Part shown: in pieces, positions 16,480 to 24,566 of the stretch
Layout: each line of letters opens with the position of its first letter
How positions within the stretch are numbered: the stretch's first letter is position 1
Assembly (NCBI RefSeq): GCF_014203275.1
Contig: NZ_JACHIP010000002.1
Span: forward strand, 806,001-870,000
Length of the DNA: 64,000 nucleotides
Reading direction: 5' to 3'
From: Granulicella aggregans
GTDB taxonomy: Bacteria > Acidobacteriota > Terriglobia > Terriglobales > Acidobacteriaceae
Program-made: the position numbers and the translations under genes
Notes under the pieces: generated by a model
Seen by the model: the letters and a program-made list of their open reading frames with translations, nothing else
What the model was told of the DNA's origin: nothing
Databases searched by the model: none

Positions 16480-18670
16480 GAGCTGGAGCCTTTCGGACTT
16501 CAACCAGAGTGGAGTAGAAGGTAGCGCCGCCACCGATGTCGGTAAGAGTCTCCGAGGTGAGGGCGTTGACGTTTGCGCCGGAGCCTGAGAGGTCGTTGCC
16601 AAGCTTGGCCCAGTCGAGGCGGGCGGCGACTACACCTGCGCCGACCTTGTCACCGATGTGGGCGAGGAGGCGGATGCGGCCGCGGCCGTTGAAGATATCG
16701 ACCTCGTCGCCGTTGACGACTCCACGCGGAGCAGCATCGGTCGCGTGCATCTCGAGGATGCCGGCGGTGCGGGACTCCATGCGCTGGTGGGTGGGGTGGT
16801 TGGCGAAGGTGGAGTTCATGAAGTTGTCGGCCTTGCGCGGAAGGAATTCGAGCGGATAGTCGGAGGCGTTGGCGCGGGATTCCTGTGGTGCGCGGAAGAC
16901 GGGGACGGGGACGAGTTCGCCCTTGCCGCTGGGGGTTCGGAACCAGCTCGCGTCGCTGAAGGGGAGCGTATCGCCGTTGGCGTCGACGGGAAATTGCAGA
17001 GGGACATGGCCTTCGCGTTCGAGGCGGGCCCGATCGATGCCGGCGAACCATGGCGCGCGGGGGTCGTGCGGCTGGGGGGCAAGGGTCTGGTCGATGAGGT
17101 CGTCGACGGAGTCCGAGAAGCAGGCCTCGGTAAAGCCCATGCGGCGTGCAAGCTCGCTGAAGACGGCGACGTTGTTGCGGACTTCGCCGAGCGGGGCGAT
17201 GGCCTGATTGGAGACCTGTACGAAAAGATGGCCGTAGGCTCCCTGCACGTCTTTCGTCTCGAAGAAGGTGGGCGCGGGGAGAAGGATGTCCGCGTAGTCG
17301 GCGGTGTCGGTGAAGAACTGTTCGTGAACGACGGTGAAGAGATCGTCGCGCTTCATGCCGCGAAGGACAGCGTTCTGATTGGGAGCGACGGCGGCGGCGT
17401 TGGAGTTGTAGACGAAGAGCGCCTTCACCGGCGGGCCGTCTTCTTCGTGTTCGCCGAGCGTGGTGAGGGCGTGGCCGAGTTCCGACATGTTAACCACGCG
17501 GGCGGGGCGACCGAGAGGGCTGGAGAGCATGAGGTCAGGGCCCTGGAGGTCATCATTGTTGAAGGGGAAGGAGCCGGAGACGGAGAGCTGAACGCCGCCG
17601 CCGCGATGTTTCCAGGCACCGGTGAGCAAGGGGAGCATGGCTACAGCGCGGGCGGCTGTACCGCCGTTCTCGCTGCGCTGAATGCCGTAGTTGAGGCGGA
17701 TAACCGCGGGCTTGCCTGTGAGACGCTGCGTGGTGGCGTAGGCGTGGGCGAGGCCGGTGATGGTCTCGGCATCGATGCCAGTGATTCGCGCGGCGGATTC
17801 GGGAGCGTGCTCGGGCTTCAAAGCGTGGGCGCGAAGCTCGGCGAAGCCGTGGGTGGTGGCGGCGATATAGGCGGAGTTTTCGAGGCTGTCGCGCAGGATG
17901 ACGTGCATGAGCGAGAGAGCGAGAAGGGCGTCGGTGCCGGGGTTGATGGCAAGGTGCTGGTCGGCGAGAGCGGCGGTGCGGGTGCGGTAGGGGTCGATGA
18001 CGACGAGCTTTGCGCCGTTTCGGCGGGCTTCTTCGATGAAGGGCCAGAGGTGGATGTTGTTGCCGTGGATGTTCGCGCCCCAGGCGATGATGAGGCCGGC
18101 GCGGGCGAAGTCCTCTGGCGGGGGAGCGAGCTTGACGCCGTAGACCGAGAGCAGCGCGGCTCCGCCTGCCGAGGCGCAGATGGTGCGGTCGAGTTGCGAG
18201 GCTCCGAGGCGATGGAAGAAGCGGCGGTCCATCGACCCGTAGCCTAGCTGGCCGATGGTTCCTGCGTAGCTGTAGGGGAGGATGCTCTCCGGGCCGAACT
18301 CGTCGGAGATCGATTGGAGACGGGTGGCGATGGTGTCGAGGGCGTCGTCCCAGGAGATGCGCTCGAAGGCATCGAGCTCCCTGCCCTGCGCGAGCGGCCC
18401 CTTGGCGATGCCGGGCTTGCGGCGCATGGGATAGAGAAGGCGATCCGGGGAGTAGACGCGGTCGAGGTACTTCGCCACCTTGCCGCAGAGGAAGCCGCGG
18501 GTGACGGGATGGGCGGGGTCGCCCTGGATCTTGGTGGCCTTGCCGCTGAGATTGTCGACGGTGATGAGGACGCCGCAGGAGTCCGGGCAGTCGTGCGAGC
18601 AGACCGCATGTACTACGCGCGTCGCTCCACCTGCGGCACCGTTCGCGAGTTCTGCGGGGATTTTCTCCAT
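16472..18670 (-). CDS. Molybdopterin oxidoreductase (DMSO reductase superfamily)
   Basis: A 732-residue catalytic subunit. Near the N-terminus it has the [4Fe-4S] motif CSHDCPDSCGV...FLCGK, then bis-MGD-binding regions (ESILPYSYAGTIGQLGYGSM, IAWGANIHGNNIHLWP and LVVIDPYRTRTA). The C-terminal molybdopterin-guanine-binding domain contains TFANHPTHQRM. There is no Tat leader, so it should be cytoplasmic. No separate iron-sulfur or membrane subunit gene is adjacent. This soluble type is widespread and its substrate is generally unknown. ATG at 18670 begins MEKIPAELANG. It heads a coupled three-gene unit with the PLP dehydratase and the small membrane protein. Confidence 0.88.
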   Translation of the reverse strand: MEKIPAELANGAAGGATRVVHAVCSHDCPDSCGVLITVDNLSGKATKIQGDPAHPVTRGFLCGKVAKYLDRVYSPDRLLYPMRRKPGIAKGPLAQGRELDAFERISWDDALDTIATRLQSISDEFGPESILPYSYAGTIGQLGYGSMDRRFFHRLGASQLDRTICASAGGAALLSVYGVKLAPPPEDFARAGLIIAWGANIHGNNIHLWPFIEEARRNGAKLVVIDPYRTRTAALADQHLAINPGTDALLALSLMHVILRDSLENSAYIAATTHGFAELRAHALKPEHAPESAARITGIDAETITGLAHAYATTQRLTGKPAVIRLNYGIQRSENGGTAARAVAMLPLLTGAWKHRGGGVQLSVSGSFPFNNDDLQGPDLMLSSPLGRPARVVNMSELGHALTTLGEHEEDGPPVKALFVYNSNAAAVAPNQNAVLRGMKRDDLFTVVHEQFFTDTADYADILLPAPTFFETKDVQGAYGHLFVQVSNQAIAPLGEVRNNVAVFSELARRMGFTEACFSDSVDDLIDQTLAPQPHDPRAPWFAGIDRARLEREGHVPLQFPVDANGDTLPFSDASWFRTPSGKGELVPVPVFRAPQESRANASDYPLEFLPRKADNFMNSTFANHPTHQRMESRTAGILEMHATDAAPRGVVNGDEVDIFNGRGRIRLLAHIGDKVGAGVVAARLDWAKLGNDLSGSGANVNALTSETLTDIGGGATFYSTLVEVRKAPAHA

Positions 18671-18752
18671 GCGGTAAATTCTACTGCGATCTTGCGTACC
18701 ATCTCCGGGGTAGGCCATGTATGCTACCTGCCAAGCTCTCCACGTAGACACC

Positions 18753-19379
18753 ATGTCAAAAAAGCACGCCACCCCGGCCCGACTCGAAGCCTTCTCCGAC
18801 GGAGTGATCGCCGTCATCATCACCATCATGGTGCTGGAGTTGAAGGTGCCGGTGCACGATGGATTCGCCGGATTCGCTACCCTGCTGCCGACGTTGGCGA
18901 TCTATGCGCTCTCGTTCAGCTTCACCGGCGTCTACTGGATCAACCATCACCACCTCGTTCACCGGACCGACCAGGCTGATGAGCGGACTCTCTACGCGAA
19001 CCTGTTCTTCCTCTTCTGGCTGTCGCTGCTGCCCTTCTTCACCGGCTACCTTCTGGATAAGAAGATGGACTCTTTCTCGGTGCTGCTTTATGTGCTGCTG
19101 ATGATCATGACCGGAGCGAGCTTCATGTGGCTGCGGCTCACGATTGGGCGGTATCTGCGGGAGACTGGCAGGCTGGAGCAGGAGGATGCGGAGGCCGAGC
19201 GGAAGCACTGGATCTCGCTGGGGCTTTATATCGTCGCGGCGCTGTGCAGCTTTCCATATCCGCGCATTGCTCTGGGCATCGTCGCGCTGGTGATGGTGGT
19301 ATGGGTTTTACCGACTTCAAAGATCGATCCGATCGAACACTGTATCGATGTACATACCGAGAAGCATCAACAGACTTGA
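18753..19379 (+). CDS. TMEM175-family potassium channel-like membrane protein (DUF1211)
   Basis: A 208-residue integral membrane protein. The N-terminal signature RLEAFSDGVIAVIITIMVLE is the RxxxFSD motif of the prokaryotic TMEM175 family, which forms tetrameric K+-selective channels from six-helix subunits. Six hydrophobic segments can be counted. The conserved NHHHLVHR follows helix 3. ATG at 18753 begins MSKKHATPARLEAFSDG; the ATG at 18717 adds a non-conserved stretch. It is divergent from the molybdoenzyme gene, with a gap of 82 bases. Confidence 0.85.
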   Translation: MSKKHATPARLEAFSDGVIAVIITIMVLELKVPVHDGFAGFATLLPTLAIYALSFSFTGVYWINHHHLVHRTDQADERTLYANLFFLFWLSLLPFFTGYLLDKKMDSFSVLLYVLLMIMTGASFMWLRLTIGRYLRETGRLEQEDAEAERKHWISLGLYIVAALCSFPYPRIALGIVALVMVVWVLPTSKIDPIEHCIDVHTEKHQQT

Positions 19380-19397
19380 TTTCATTGAGGTTCCGCC

Positions 19398-19871
19398 ATG
19401 CTGTATTGCTGTCTTCGCAAGCTAGCTCTCGCTTCCCTTCTTGCCTTTACCGTGATGTCACCATCGCTGGTGCTCTCGCAGGGTCAATTGAAGACCGCCA
19501 GCCAGCAGGAGCTGGATGTGATCAAGGTGCTTCTGAAACAGGAGGCGGCGTGGAACCGTGGCGACATCGATGGGTTCGCCGAAGGCTATAAGGACTCGCC
19601 CGACACGCTGTTCATCAACAACCTGATCCAGCGAGGGTTTGAGGGGATGAAGGCGGACTATCACCGCAATTATCCAAACAAGGAGACGATGGGGCAGCTT
19701 TCGTTCTCGGAGCTTGAGGTGCACCCGATCGACGAGAAGGTTGCGGTGTGCATTGGGAAGTACAAGATTGAGCGGTCGAAGAAGAACGGCGGGAATGCGG
19801 AGAGCATCTTTTCGATGGTGTTCGAGAAGACTGAGGCGGGGTGGAAGATCGTCGTGGCGCATACGACGTAG
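19398..19871 (+). CDS. Secreted SnoaL/DUF4440-like protein
   Basis: A 157-residue protein with a signal peptide (LALASLLAFTVMSPSLVLS) and an NTF2-like small domain: VIKVLLKQEAAWNRGDIDGF, GFEGMKADYHRNYP and TEAGWKIVVAHTT are typical of DUF4440 proteins. Such domains are often ligand-binding or small enzymes; no catalytic residues can be assigned. It follows the channel gene by 18 bases and may share its transcript. Confidence 0.8.
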   Translation: MLYCCLRKLALASLLAFTVMSPSLVLSQGQLKTASQQELDVIKVLLKQEAAWNRGDIDGFAEGYKDSPDTLFINNLIQRGFEGMKADYHRNYPNKETMGQLSFSELEVHPIDEKVAVCIGKYKIERSKKNGGNAESIFSMVFEKTEAGWKIVVAHTT

Positions 19872-19900
19872 GGCTATTCGCTTTATCGTCAAACGTGGAG

Positions 19901-19928
19901 GAGCGGGCCATTGCGGCCCGCTCTCTTC
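19901..19928. terminator. Hairpin between convergent genes
   Basis: Nine-base perfect arms gagcgggcc (19901-19909) and ggcccgctc (19915-19923), with a 5-base loop and then tcttcgttt on the plus strand. It lies between the DUF4440 gene and frr. Confidence 0.65.
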
Positions 19929-19952
19929 GTTTGGAGCAGGGTTTCGGTCAGA

Positions 19953-20537
19953 TCAGACAGTCATGATCTCTTTTTCTTTGGCCTTGCAGAGATCTTCAAT
20001 ACGCCGAATCTCCTGATCGGTAAGTTGCTGGACTTCGTCGTTAGCGCGCTTCTCGTCGTCGGCAGAGATGAGCTTGTCCTTGGCCGCCTTCTTGATCTGT
20101 TCGTTGCCGTCGCGGCGGATGTTGCGGATTGCGGTCTTGTGGTCTTCGAGCGTCTTCTGGAGTTGCTTGACGACGTCCTTGCGGCGCTCCTCCGTCATGG
20201 GAGGAACGGGGACGCGGATGACCTTGCCGTCGGTCATGGGATTGAGGCCGACGCTGGATGTGCGGATGGCCTTCTCGATGGCCGAGACCATGGCCAGGTC
20301 GTAGGGCTGGACGAGGATCATGGTCGGCTCGGGGGTGCTGATCTGGCCCATCTGCGCGACCGGCGTGTCTGTGCCGTAGTAGTCGACCTTGATCTGGTCG
20401 AGCATGTGGACGTTTGCCCGACCGGTGCGCGCAGAGAGGAGATGCGCGCGGAAGTCGTCGACGGACTTTTCCATGCGCGACTTGAGTTCCTGATGTGTGC
20501 CCTTGAGAGCTTCGATTGCTGCCATTGCCGATGCCAT
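19953..20537 (-). CDS. frr: Ribosome recycling factor
   Basis: A 194-residue protein with full-length RRF features: FRAHLLSARTGRANVHMLDQIKVDYYG (shown as the conserved RTGRA hinge), TPVAQMGQISTPEPTMILVQP, VPPMTEERRKDVVKQLQK and RRDGNEQIKKAAKDKLIS. With EF-G it splits post-termination ribosomes. ATG at 20537 follows GGAAGAAT; the ATG at 20525 is also possible. pyrH, the usual neighbour of frr, is not adjacent here. Confidence 0.96.
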   Translation of the reverse strand: MASAMAAIEALKGTHQELKSRMEKSVDDFRAHLLSARTGRANVHMLDQIKVDYYGTDTPVAQMGQISTPEPTMILVQPYDLAMVSAIEKAIRTSSVGLNPMTDGKVIRVPVPPMTEERRKDVVKQLQKTLEDHKTAIRNIRRDGNEQIKKAAKDKLISADDEKRANDEVQQLTDQEIRRIEDLCKAKEKEIMTV

Positions 20538-20636
20538 ATTCTTCCGATCCCTTCGCTGGTTGCGCGAACTTGTACGATGCCGTTCTACCGCCTATCAGTT
20601 TACGACGATCCCGGGGTGCATTGGATAGTCGCGGGG

Positions 20637-20897
20637 CTAGGAGTTGTCGGATGGGAGGTTCGAGCCTAGGCCGCGATCAGCTTTCTTTTTCTTTGTGGGG
20701 TAGGATTTTTCGGCAGGCGGAGGAGCAAGCGCCGCCTCCACCTGGGCCTCGACGCCGCTCCAGTAGCGGATGTCGGCGGGGCGAGCCGAGGGGACGGTCT
20801 GGCGCATGCGGCAGTACCAGAGCGACCACTCGAGCTCCTTCGCGTTCTTGTTCTTGATGGCGGCTTCGATGCGCCGGACTTCGGAGAATGGAGGCAT
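20637..20897 (-). CDS. Small hypothetical protein downstream of lipA
   Basis: An 86-residue protein starting 4 bases after the lipA stop on the same strand, so probably translated from the lipA transcript. The N-terminal half is a plausible folded helix pair (VRRIEAAIKNKNAKELEWSL); the C-terminal half is Pro/Lys-rich (PTKKKKADRGLG). It has no membrane segment and no recognised family. The tight spacing is the main support for a real gene; no clear ribosome site is seen. Confidence 0.55.
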   Translation of the reverse strand: MPPFSEVRRIEAAIKNKNAKELEWSLWYCRMRQTVPSARPADIRYWSGVEAQVEAALAPPPAEKSYPTKKKKADRGLGSNLPSDNS

Positions 20898-20901
20898 GGG
20901 A

Positions 20902-21837
20902 CTACGCCAGCCCCGTTGACTCCGCCTGTTCCTGCGCGTGATAGCTGGAGCGGACCAAGGGGCCGCTTTCTACGTGTTTGAAGCCCATCGCCATAGCTTC
21001 GTGCTTGAGGAAGGCGAACTCGTCGGGCGTGTAGTAGCGGGTCATCGGCAGGTGGTCGCGGCTCGGGCGAAGATACTGGCCGATGGTGAGGATGTCGACC
21101 TTGCGGTCGGCTAGGTCGCGGAAGACGGCGAGGAGTTCGTGCATCTCTTCGCCCATGCCGACGATGATGCCGGTTTTGGTCACGATGTTTTCGCCAGTCT
21201 CGGTGGCGATGGCTTTCGCATTCGCAAGGAAGGCTAGCGAGCGCGGGTACCGGCCGCCGGATTTGGCGACGCGGTAGAGGCGTGGAACTGTCTCGATGTT
21301 GTGGTTCAGGATCTCGGGGCGGGCGGCGACGACGAGACGGAGGGCTTCATCGTTGCCCTGAAAGTCCGGAGTGAGGACTTCGACGCGGCAGCCGGGGGCT
21401 TGGAGGCGGATTTCCTGAATTACTGAGACAAAAGCCTGCGCTGCGCCGAGGTTATCGTCGTCGCGGTTGACGCTGGTGATGACGGCGTGGGCGAGGCCAA
21501 GCTGGGCGACGGCGTAGGCTACGCGACGCGGTTCGTCGAAGTCGATGGGCTCGGGCTTGCCCTTGGGGACGGCACAGAAGCCGCAGCGCCGGGTGCAGAG
21601 ATTGCCGAGCATCATGAAGGTGGCCGACTTCTGGTTCCAGCACTCGCCGATGTTGGGGCACTGGGCGCTCTCGCAGACGGTGTGCAGGTTGAGCTCGCGC
21701 GCCATCTTCTTCAGATTGTGGAAGGTCTCGCCCATCGGGGCCTTAGCCTTGAGCCACTCGGGCTTCTTGGCGGGCTTGCGCGGGCTGAGATCGATCTGGA
21801 TGAGGTCGGAGGTGGCCTCGGCGGACGGCGGCGTCAT
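20902..21837 (-). CDS. lipA: Lipoyl synthase
   Basis: A 311-residue radical SAM enzyme that inserts two sulfurs into protein-bound octanoyl groups. The auxiliary cluster Cys are in CESAQCPNIGEC, the radical SAM cluster in CTRRCGFC, and the C-terminal Ser ligand in RSSYHA. All catalytic Cys are present and length is typical. The octanoyltransferase lipB is not next to it. It is followed at 4 bases by a small unknown gene. Confidence 0.96.
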   Translation of the reverse strand: MTPPSAEATSDLIQIDLSPRKPAKKPEWLKAKAPMGETFHNLKKMARELNLHTVCESAQCPNIGECWNQKSATFMMLGNLCTRRCGFCAVPKGKPEPIDFDEPRRVAYAVAQLGLAHAVITSVNRDDDNLGAAQAFVSVIQEIRLQAPGCRVEVLTPDFQGNDEALRLVVAARPEILNHNIETVPRLYRVAKSGGRYPRSLAFLANAKAIATETGENIVTKTGIIVGMGEEMHELLAVFRDLADRKVDILTIGQYLRPSRDHLPMTRYYTPDEFAFLKHEAMAMGFKHVESGPLVRSSYHAQEQAESTGLA

Positions 21838-21850
21838 GTATCTATTGTAG

Positions 21851-22408
21851 CTAGTTCGCCAGAGCTTCGGGACTGGCGGCAGCTGACACTCCGTCTTCGG
21901 GCTTGCGCCGAAGGATGCCAGCGGTAACCAGGGCCATTACGAGATCGACCGGCAACGGCTCGAGCAGGGTCATGGCCATGCGGTAGATCGGGTTCGAGTA
22001 CATGACTTCGAAGTCATGGGCTGCGGCGATCTTTGAGTCGAGAGCGGGGCCCTGGAGGCCAGAACTTTGGGCGTGTTTCACCATGCTGACGGCGTAGTCA
22101 TGAGCGAAGTGCTTTTCGACAGTGGCTACCAGGCCCTCCCACATGGCGACGTAGCAGGCGCAGGAGATCAGCATCATCAGCGTCCCGGCGGCGAGTGCGC
22201 GGCCAAAACTGATGACGCCGCCGCACTCAGTGTCGCGGTAGTGTTTGACGCCGACGAAGATGATCAGAAAGCTGAGCACCATGATGGTGTAGCCGAAGAC
22301 CATGCTCCAGCGAGCGCCGATTTGATGCTCGAGGGGCACGGCGAACCCCATGGGGATGGCCAGGGCTAGACCGCTGAGCAGACCGTACTTCCAAACATTT
22401 CTCTTCAT
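21851..22408 (-). CDS. DUF4199 membrane protein
   Basis: A 185-residue protein. Start ATG at 22408 has AGGAG at a good distance and yields MKRNVWKYGLLSGLALAIPM. It has four hydrophobic segments, the family signature GGVISFGRALAAGTLMMLIS and a soluble loop before the last helix. DUF4199 proteins have no known function. It lies just downstream of a membrane-anchored LuxR-type regulator on the same strand, a pairing that suggests a two-gene unit. Confidence 0.8.
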   Translation of the reverse strand: MKRNVWKYGLLSGLALAIPMGFAVPLEHQIGARWSMVFGYTIMVLSFLIIFVGVKHYRDTECGGVISFGRALAAGTLMMLISCACYVAMWEGLVATVEKHFAHDYAVSMVKHAQSSGLQGPALDSKIAAAHDFEVMYSNPIYRMAMTLLEPLPVDLVMALVTAGILRRKPEDGVSAAASPEALAN

Positions 22409-22538
22409 AATGATTCTCCTGTTCGCGAGGTGATTGAGCGGCGCGATGTCGTCACCTTGCAGGATATTCGGGTCGCCGCGCGTCATACTTTCGCATGATT
22501 TTGCCGAAATCCGCGGATTCATGCCGGAGGGTGATGTT

Positions 22539-22997
22539 TTATGCGAGCAGGCCGAGTTCCTTGCTGCGCTGGACCGCCTCGGTACGGCGGCGGGCGCCGA
22601 GTTTGTCGAAGACGCGGCTGCAGTGCGTCTTGACGGTGTTCTCGCTGACGAAGAGGGCTTCGCCGATCTCGCGGTTGCTGAGGCCGCGGGCGACGTGCTC
22701 GAGGATCTCGAGTTCGCGGCGGGTGATGCCGAGGCGCTCGCGGATGTTGTCTTCGGGGGTGGCGCTGGGAGCCGGAGGGGCCGGAGTAGTGATCTCGACG
22801 ATGCGGTCTACGATCCGTTCCCGGGGAGCGAGGAGTTTGGTCCCGAGCCAGATGCCGGCACCGGCAAAGAGGATTGCGATGAGGACCCCGTAGATCGCTA
22901 CCGAGTGCTCGAGGACGAGAAAGTGGAACTCAATCCACTGAAGGAGTGCGACGAGGACGCCGCCCACCAACCCGAAGATCAGCACCTGTTTACGCAT
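22539..22997 (-). CDS. Membrane-anchored LuxR-type transcriptional regulator
   Basis: A 152-residue protein (ATG at 22997, AAAGGCAGGGG upstream). Two N-terminal membrane helices (VLIFGLVGGVLVALLQWI and HSVAIYGVLIAILFAGAGIW) are followed by a short linker and a C-terminal LuxR helix-turn-helix: ITRRELEILEHVARGLSNRE with FVSENTVKTHCSRVFDKLGA. There is no receiver domain, so the signal must come through the membrane part or a partner. The adjacent DUF4199 membrane protein is the obvious candidate partner (inference). Confidence 0.85.
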   Translation of the reverse strand: MRKQVLIFGLVGGVLVALLQWIEFHFLVLEHSVAIYGVLIAILFAGAGIWLGTKLLAPRERIVDRIVEITTPAPPAPSATPEDNIRERLGITRRELEILEHVARGLSNREIGEALFVSENTVKTHCSRVFDKLGARRRTEAVQRSKELGLLA

Positions 22998-23080
22998 GCC
23001 CCTGCCTTTGGAAGTTGCCTTCCATAGTATCGCTAGGCATATCTCGTCGCAGTATCGTCCTAGTTTGAATGATGTGCTGC

Positions 23081-23120
23081 GCAAAAAGCAGATTCCCTCC
23101 GGGAATGACAAGCAGAGCCA
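23081..23120. repeat. Short dispersed repeat with stem attccc/gggaat
   Basis: The sequence gcagattccctccgggaatgacaagcagag, between two minus-strand genes, has the form of the common 'gcagattcccttcgggaatgacaa' interspersed repeats of acidobacterial genomes (general knowledge). It contains a 6-base hairpin. Confidence 0.5.
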
Positions 23121-23154
23121 GAGGCCCGGGGAAGTTGGACCTTACCCGCCCCCT

Positions 23155-23649
23155 TTATCGGCGGCGGGCTTCGTGGACGGAGCGTTTGGCGATGTAAATG
23201 GTCTTATCCACCTCGGAGACGACTTTGCCAGCATCATCCTTGACTTCGATGAGGAAGACCGGCTCATAACGCTCCTCAGATTCGAGCGCGGCGCGAACCT
23301 CGTCGATCTGGGCTTGGGTCAGGCGGAATTCGGCGCGGACGGTGCCGATGCCGGGGCGCTTGTACCGGATGACGGCGGCCTTATCCCAGACTATGTACTT
23401 CGGACCCAGATTTTCCATCAGCATGAGCATGTAGAAAGGATCGGTCATGGCGTAGAGTGAGCCGCCGAAGTGCGCTCCCATCACATTGCGGTTGCGCCAG
23501 GTGAGGCGCATCTCGACGTCGATGGCGCGGAAGTCGGGGTCCATACGGGTGACCTTGACACCCGCGCCGAGCAGCGGCGGCCACCAGTGCAGGCGGCGTA
23601 GGACGCGAAGACGCCAGATGGCACCGCTGCCCGGCGTGGTGATGCTCAT
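23155..23649 (-). CDS. DUF4442 hotdog-fold thioesterase-like protein
   Basis: A 164-residue protein. VTRMDPDFRAIDVEMRLTWRNRN...GAHFGGSLYAMTDPF is the DUF4442 (YiiD C-terminal/PaaI-like hotdog) signature. Proteins of this fold hydrolyse acyl-CoA or act on fatty acids; the actual substrate is unknown. Its ATG overlaps the upstream membrane-protein stop by 4 bases, so the two are coupled. Confidence 0.82.
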   Translation of the reverse strand: MSITTPGSGAIWRLRVLRRLHWWPPLLGAGVKVTRMDPDFRAIDVEMRLTWRNRNVMGAHFGGSLYAMTDPFYMLMLMENLGPKYIVWDKAAVIRYKRPGIGTVRAEFRLTQAQIDEVRAALESEERYEPVFLIEVKDDAGKVVSEVDKTIYIAKRSVHEARRR

Positions 23650-24014
23650 AGCAGGCGCTCGCGGGTCTCGGGGCGTACCAGGTAGAGGAAGAAGACGAGG
23701 ACGAAGATGCCGCGGACGAGGAAAAAAGTCTGGTGGAACTTCGTGAAGAGGAAGAAGTCGCCTGCACTAAGCAGCAGGCAGCCGGCGCAGACGATGGCCC
23801 AGCCCCATTTTCTGAGCCGCAGCAGGCCGAAGATTCCTGCGGCAAGGATCGTGCAAAGCGTGAGGATCGCGTAGCGCGTGGGACCGCCGCCGTAGAAACC
23901 CTGCAGACCGGCGTAGACGTTGACCATGGTGAGGAAGATGAGGAACATGCAGATACCTGCGAGGCCGGGAAGCATCTGGCCTTTGGTGGAAGCGCGCTTT
24001 ACTTCGTCTGCCAT
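23646..24014 (-). CDS. Small four-helix membrane protein
   Basis: A 122-residue protein with four hydrophobic segments, no signal cleavage and a cytoplasmic C-terminus ending RPETRERLL. The core GIFGLLRLRKWGWAIVCAG...FFLYLV resembles the other membrane protein in this cluster (24567-25088). The start is 21 bases after the cytochrome c gene, and the gene overlaps the DUF4442 gene by 4 bases. Family not recognised. Confidence 0.7.
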   Translation of the reverse strand: MADEVKRASTKGQMLPGLAGICMFLIFLTMVNVYAGLQGFYGGGPTRYAILTLCTILAAGIFGLLRLRKWGWAIVCAGCLLLSAGDFFLFTKFHQTFFLVRGIFVLVFFLYLVRPETRERLL

Positions 24015-24035
24015 TTCAATCTTTCGGATACCGGG

Positions 24036-24389
24036 TTACAAGGTGTGGAGGTAGGCGAGGATGCCGTCGGCGTCCTGCTGGTCAAGGGTGTTGCCGAGAG
24101 CCGGCATCAGGCCGCGGCCGTGCATGATCGTCGCGGTGACGCGCTCGTCGGTAGCGGCAGCTCCGCTGGGCAGAGACGGCTTCTTGAAGACACCGAGCAT
24201 GGACGGCCCGTGGAGAGAGCCGTCCTTGCGGTCGTAGTGGCAGGCGGCGCAGCGGGATTGAAAGAGATCGTGGCCGTGCGCCTGCTGGGGGTCGAGCTGC
24301 GAAAGTGGCATGGGCGGAGGTAGCGTCTTGCAGCCGGCGACTGCGATCGACGCGGCGGCCAGCAATATCAAAGAGGAGAGTTTGCTCAC
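24036..24389 (-). CDS. Cytochrome c lipoprotein
   Basis: A 117-residue class I cytochrome c. The GTG at 24389 gives VSKLSSLILLAAASIAVAGCKTL with a VAGC lipobox, so it is lipid-anchored in the periplasm. Haem site CAACH sits in SRCAACHYDRKDG, and the likely Met ligand in GRGLMPALG. It ends with LAYLHTL, the usual C-terminal helix. It is an electron carrier; the partner is not visible, though a di-heme peroxidase-like protein lies at the start of the window. The region just upstream is the 24.4 kb copy of a dispersed repeat, so its promoter may lie within or just after the repeat. Confidence 0.85.
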   Translation of the reverse strand: MSKLSSLILLAAASIAVAGCKTLPPPMPLSQLDPQQAHGHDLFQSRCAACHYDRKDGSLHGPSMLGVFKKPSLPSGAAATDERVTATIMHGRGLMPALGNTLDQQDADGILAYLHTL

Positions 24390-24417
24390 GACTTCTATTT
24401 TCGCAGACAGATGTCCT

Positions 24418-24565
24418 ACCGGACGGGCCCGGTACGCCCGGGGTGAGCGCTCACACGCCTTTTTATCGCTTCGCACGGCCCCTCCGTTGGTCAGCTTGCA
24501 AACAGCGCGAGCACCAACCGAAGCCCAATACACGTCACGAAGTGACCGCCCCGCGCGTAGCGAGA
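24418..24565 (+). repeat. About 150-base dispersed repeat, copy B
   Basis: Matches 4863-5010, sharing ccggacgggcccg, gcgctcac, cttcgc, ccctcc, gaagccc, cacgtcacgaagtgaccgcc and ccgcgcg in the same order. It separates the two membrane-protein genes of this cluster, between the cytochrome c start and the 3' end of the 24567-25088 gene. It includes the end-inverted motif cgtcacgaagtgac. Confidence 0.7.
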
Positions 24566-24566
24566 A

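Noticed and set aside
16658..18247. Open frame of 529 codons on the plus strand
   Set aside because: Antisense to the molybdopterin oxidoreductase; Gly/Val/Glu-rich with no motif.
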